This document shows positions 43,773-45,164 of a DNA stretch of 45,164 nt, in pieces. The first letter of the stretch is position 1. Every line of letters starts with the position of its first letter. Made by a program: the position numbers and the translations under genes. Source of the stretch: Deltaproteobacteria bacterium (GTDB taxonomy: Bacteria > Desulfobacterota > Desulfuromonadia > Desulfuromonadales > Geopsychrobacteraceae). The notes below the pieces were generated by a model that saw nothing but the letters and a program-made list of their open reading frames with translations, did no database searches and was not told the DNA's origin. The stretch lies in contig JAGYPB010000022.1 in assembly GCA_018399135.1 (NCBI GenBank), positions 1 to 45,164 on the forward strand. Reading direction: 5' to 3'.

Positions 43773-44499
43773 TCTGATTGAAATTTTTTCCTCGCTGCAG
43801 GGGGAGGGGGAGTTATTAGGGCGACGCCAGGTTTTTATCCGGTTTGCCGGGTGTAATCTCGACTGTGACTACTGTGATACCAGTTTCATAAGTAGAAGCT
43901 TGTGTCTGGTAGAAGAAGATTCCGGCTCCGGCGCTCTGGTCGAATATGAAAACCCGGTCCCTCTTGAGCGGGTTGTCGATCTGCTCAAACTGTGGCTGAA
44001 GGCATACCCCGGGGCCCATCACTCTATCAGCATCACCGGCGGCGAACCTTTGTTGCATGCCGAATTGCTTGAAATCTGGCTACCCCATCTGCGGCAACTC
44101 CTGCCGATCTCCCTCGAAACCAATGGCACCTTACCGGTAGCGTTACGACTGATTATCGATCATCTTGATTATGTCGCCACGGATATTAAACTACCGTCGG
44201 TATCCGGACAGTCAACAGACTGGCAGGCGCATGCCGATTTTCTCGCAATTGCCACACAAGCACAGTGCTCGGTGAAAGTGATTATCGGTGAAAACACCAC
44301 CGATGATGAACTGCTCGACGCCGCGCGGCTGGTCCAGGACGTCAGTCCATCAACCCCCATGATTCTGCAACCGGTTACCCGCAACAACCGGGTAGGGGTT
44401 TCGGTCCCACGGCTCCTGGCACTGCAAGCCCTTGTTTCTGCTGTCCACCCTGAAGTTCTTGTCATCCCACAAACCCATGTTTTTCTAGGAGTTAAGTAG
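43750..44499 (+). CDS. queE: 7-carboxy-7-deazaguanine synthase (radical SAM)
   Basis: This 249-residue protein has the radical SAM cluster Cys35-Cys39-Cys42 (AGCNLDCDYCDTSF), the SAM-binding ITGGEPLLH and ETNGTLP motifs, and the N-terminal IFSSLQGEGELLGRRQVFIR typical of QueE. It rearranges the QueD product to 7-carboxy-7-deazaguanine. QueC and QueF are not in the window. The start lies 23 nt inside queD, so the pair is translationally coupled. Confidence 0.95.
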   Translation: MLHTPSADLIEIFSSLQGEGELLGRRQVFIRFAGCNLDCDYCDTSFISRSLCLVEEDSGSGALVEYENPVPLERVVDLLKLWLKAYPGAHHSISITGGEPLLHAELLEIWLPHLRQLLPISLETNGTLPVALRLIIDHLDYVATDIKLPSVSGQSTDWQAHADFLAIATQAQCSVKVIIGENTTDDELLDAARLVQDVSPSTPMILQPVTRNNRVGVSVPRLLALQALVSAVHPEVLVIPQTHVFLGVK

Positions 44500-44873
44500 T
44501 TGTTGTCAGAATTAACATGAGGTTTTTTTATCTGTTTTACACCGGATAGTGGATCCTATGTCAAGGGACGCGATTGTTTCCCGTTGGGTCATCCATGACC
44601 GCTTGTTGTCGCCGTCCATGGCGACAAACACCCTTGCCACAGGAACCCCGATCCTGCGCAAGGACTACAGCTGAATAGTTACCAAAAAACAAAATTGATC
44701 CACCAGTGGAGATAGTGATCAAGTATTTACAACTCAAAATAACATGTTTCACCAGATCTTTTGCATAGCATTGTGACATTTGCCCGGCCGGCCTGCTTGT
44801 GCGTACAATGGGGGCTTGGTTCACAGTCAATTAGTGTGGAACAGATACAACTATCAACTGAAAGGCACAGGCA
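44500..44873. other. Gene-free gap of 374 bp with repeat and palindrome
   Basis: No credible gene is seen. The gap holds an inverted repeat TTGTCGCC-gtccat-GGCGACAA (44606-44627) directly followed by copy B of the 37-bp dispersed repeat (44646-44682). A short T-run (44522-44530) after queE lacks a stem. Confidence 0.6.
44646..44682 (+). repeat. 37-bp dispersed repeat, copy B
   Basis: This matches 103-139 except for one base (T for G in the CAAGGACTACAG segment). In the TGA-terminated frame the upstream 40 bases can be read as MATNTLATGTPILRKDYS, so it may be a gene-end fossil; both copies lie in gene-free gaps. Confidence 0.7.
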
Positions 44874-45164
44874 ATGTTTTTCCCTTTTTCCTACAACGAA
44901 CCACTGTTTCGTCCACCATCGGAGGCGCGCTCATTGATTTTTCAGGTGACCATCGGTTGTTCGCAGAACAGCTGCGGTTTTTGCGGTATGTACAAGATGA
45001 AGCGTTTTTCCTGTCGCTCCCTAAACGAGGTCCTCGCTGAAATCGAGTGCATCCCGGCAAACTATCGCCCAATGATCCAGCGGGTGTTTCTTGGTGACGG
45101 TGACGGGCTGGTCTACCCCCAGGACGACCTGATAGCTGTACTTGATCGTCTGGCGCAAACCTTC
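44874..45164 (+). CDS. Radical SAM protein, 5' part only (cut by window end)
   Basis: 97 codons run open to the window edge. Cluster cysteines Cys29, Cys34 and Cys37 lie in TIGCSQNSCGFCGMYKMK, followed by LGDGDGLVYP, which fits the radical SAM GGE-like SAM site. The spacing CX4CX2C with GMYK resembles a COG1032-type group of uncharacterised radical SAM proteins. AAAGG lies 9 nt before ATG. Full length and function cannot be judged. Confidence 0.8.
   Translation, partial: MFFPFSYNEPLFRPPSEARSLIFQVTIGCSQNSCGFCGMYKMKRFSCRSLNEVLAEIECIPANYRPMIQRVFLGDGDGLVYPQDDLIAVLDRLAQTF

Overview
The window looks like chromosomal DNA of a marine or anoxic-sediment member of the Desulfuromonadia (Desulfuromonas/Pelobacter/Geopsychrobacter type). 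This is inferred from gene content (TrpB2, AmmeMemoRadiSam protein B, a myxobacterial/deltaproteobacterial-style Pfa synthase, ole genes) and moderate GC, not from a marker gene. It holds about 30 protein genes, three tRNAs, two damaged genes and several non-coding repeat families.

The main feature is a secondary-lipid locus at 1456-22925. It runs ispH, pfaD (enoyl reductase), a 2192-residue PfaA-type synthase (KS-AT-ACPx3-KR-DH), a PfaC-type synthase (KS-CLF-AT-FabA-like DHs), oleA, oleB, oleC, oleD and a Sfp-type phosphopantetheinyl transferase. The expected logic is as follows. The PPTase activates the three ACPs. The Pfa megasynthase makes (poly)unsaturated acyl chains. OleA condenses two acyl chains head to head, OleD reduces the ketone, OleC closes a beta-lactone, and OleB decarboxylates it to a very long-chain internal olefin. 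Having the whole precursor-to-hydrocarbon route in one locus with its own PPTase is the most interesting point here. Two complications are visible. The pfaC frame is broken by about a dozen frame changes confined to 16016-16888, possibly a sequence-quality artefact. A strong hairpin terminator also sits between pfaC and oleA.

Upstream (1-1455) are a repeat copy, a 74-residue protein of unknown function and a HemG-like flavodoxin. Downstream (22989-27740) are a membrane-anchored PQQ-dehydrogenase-like beta-propeller protein, tRNA-Cys, a TauE/SafE permease, AmrB and gltX. A PilZ protein (minus strand) stands divergent from a TetR-TolC-MFP-RND efflux operon (27769-34549) that has a clear promoter/operator candidate. 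The region 34550-36200 is repeat-rich: a MITE-like inverted repeat, tRNA-Gln followed by a tandem ~170-bp repeat that twice re-creates the tRNA 3' end, and a broken TPR gene.

The last part (36211-45164) carries a 51-residue membrane protein, an aminotransferase, a REP-like repeat pair, a CCA-enzyme-family gene whose 3' end contains the tRNA-Gly promoter, a decayed copy of the 74-residue gene, a YqiA-like esterase, a small membrane protein and a hotdog thioesterase/LUD-domain pair. It ends with trpB2-yacG-queD-queE and the start of a radical SAM gene cut by the window edge.
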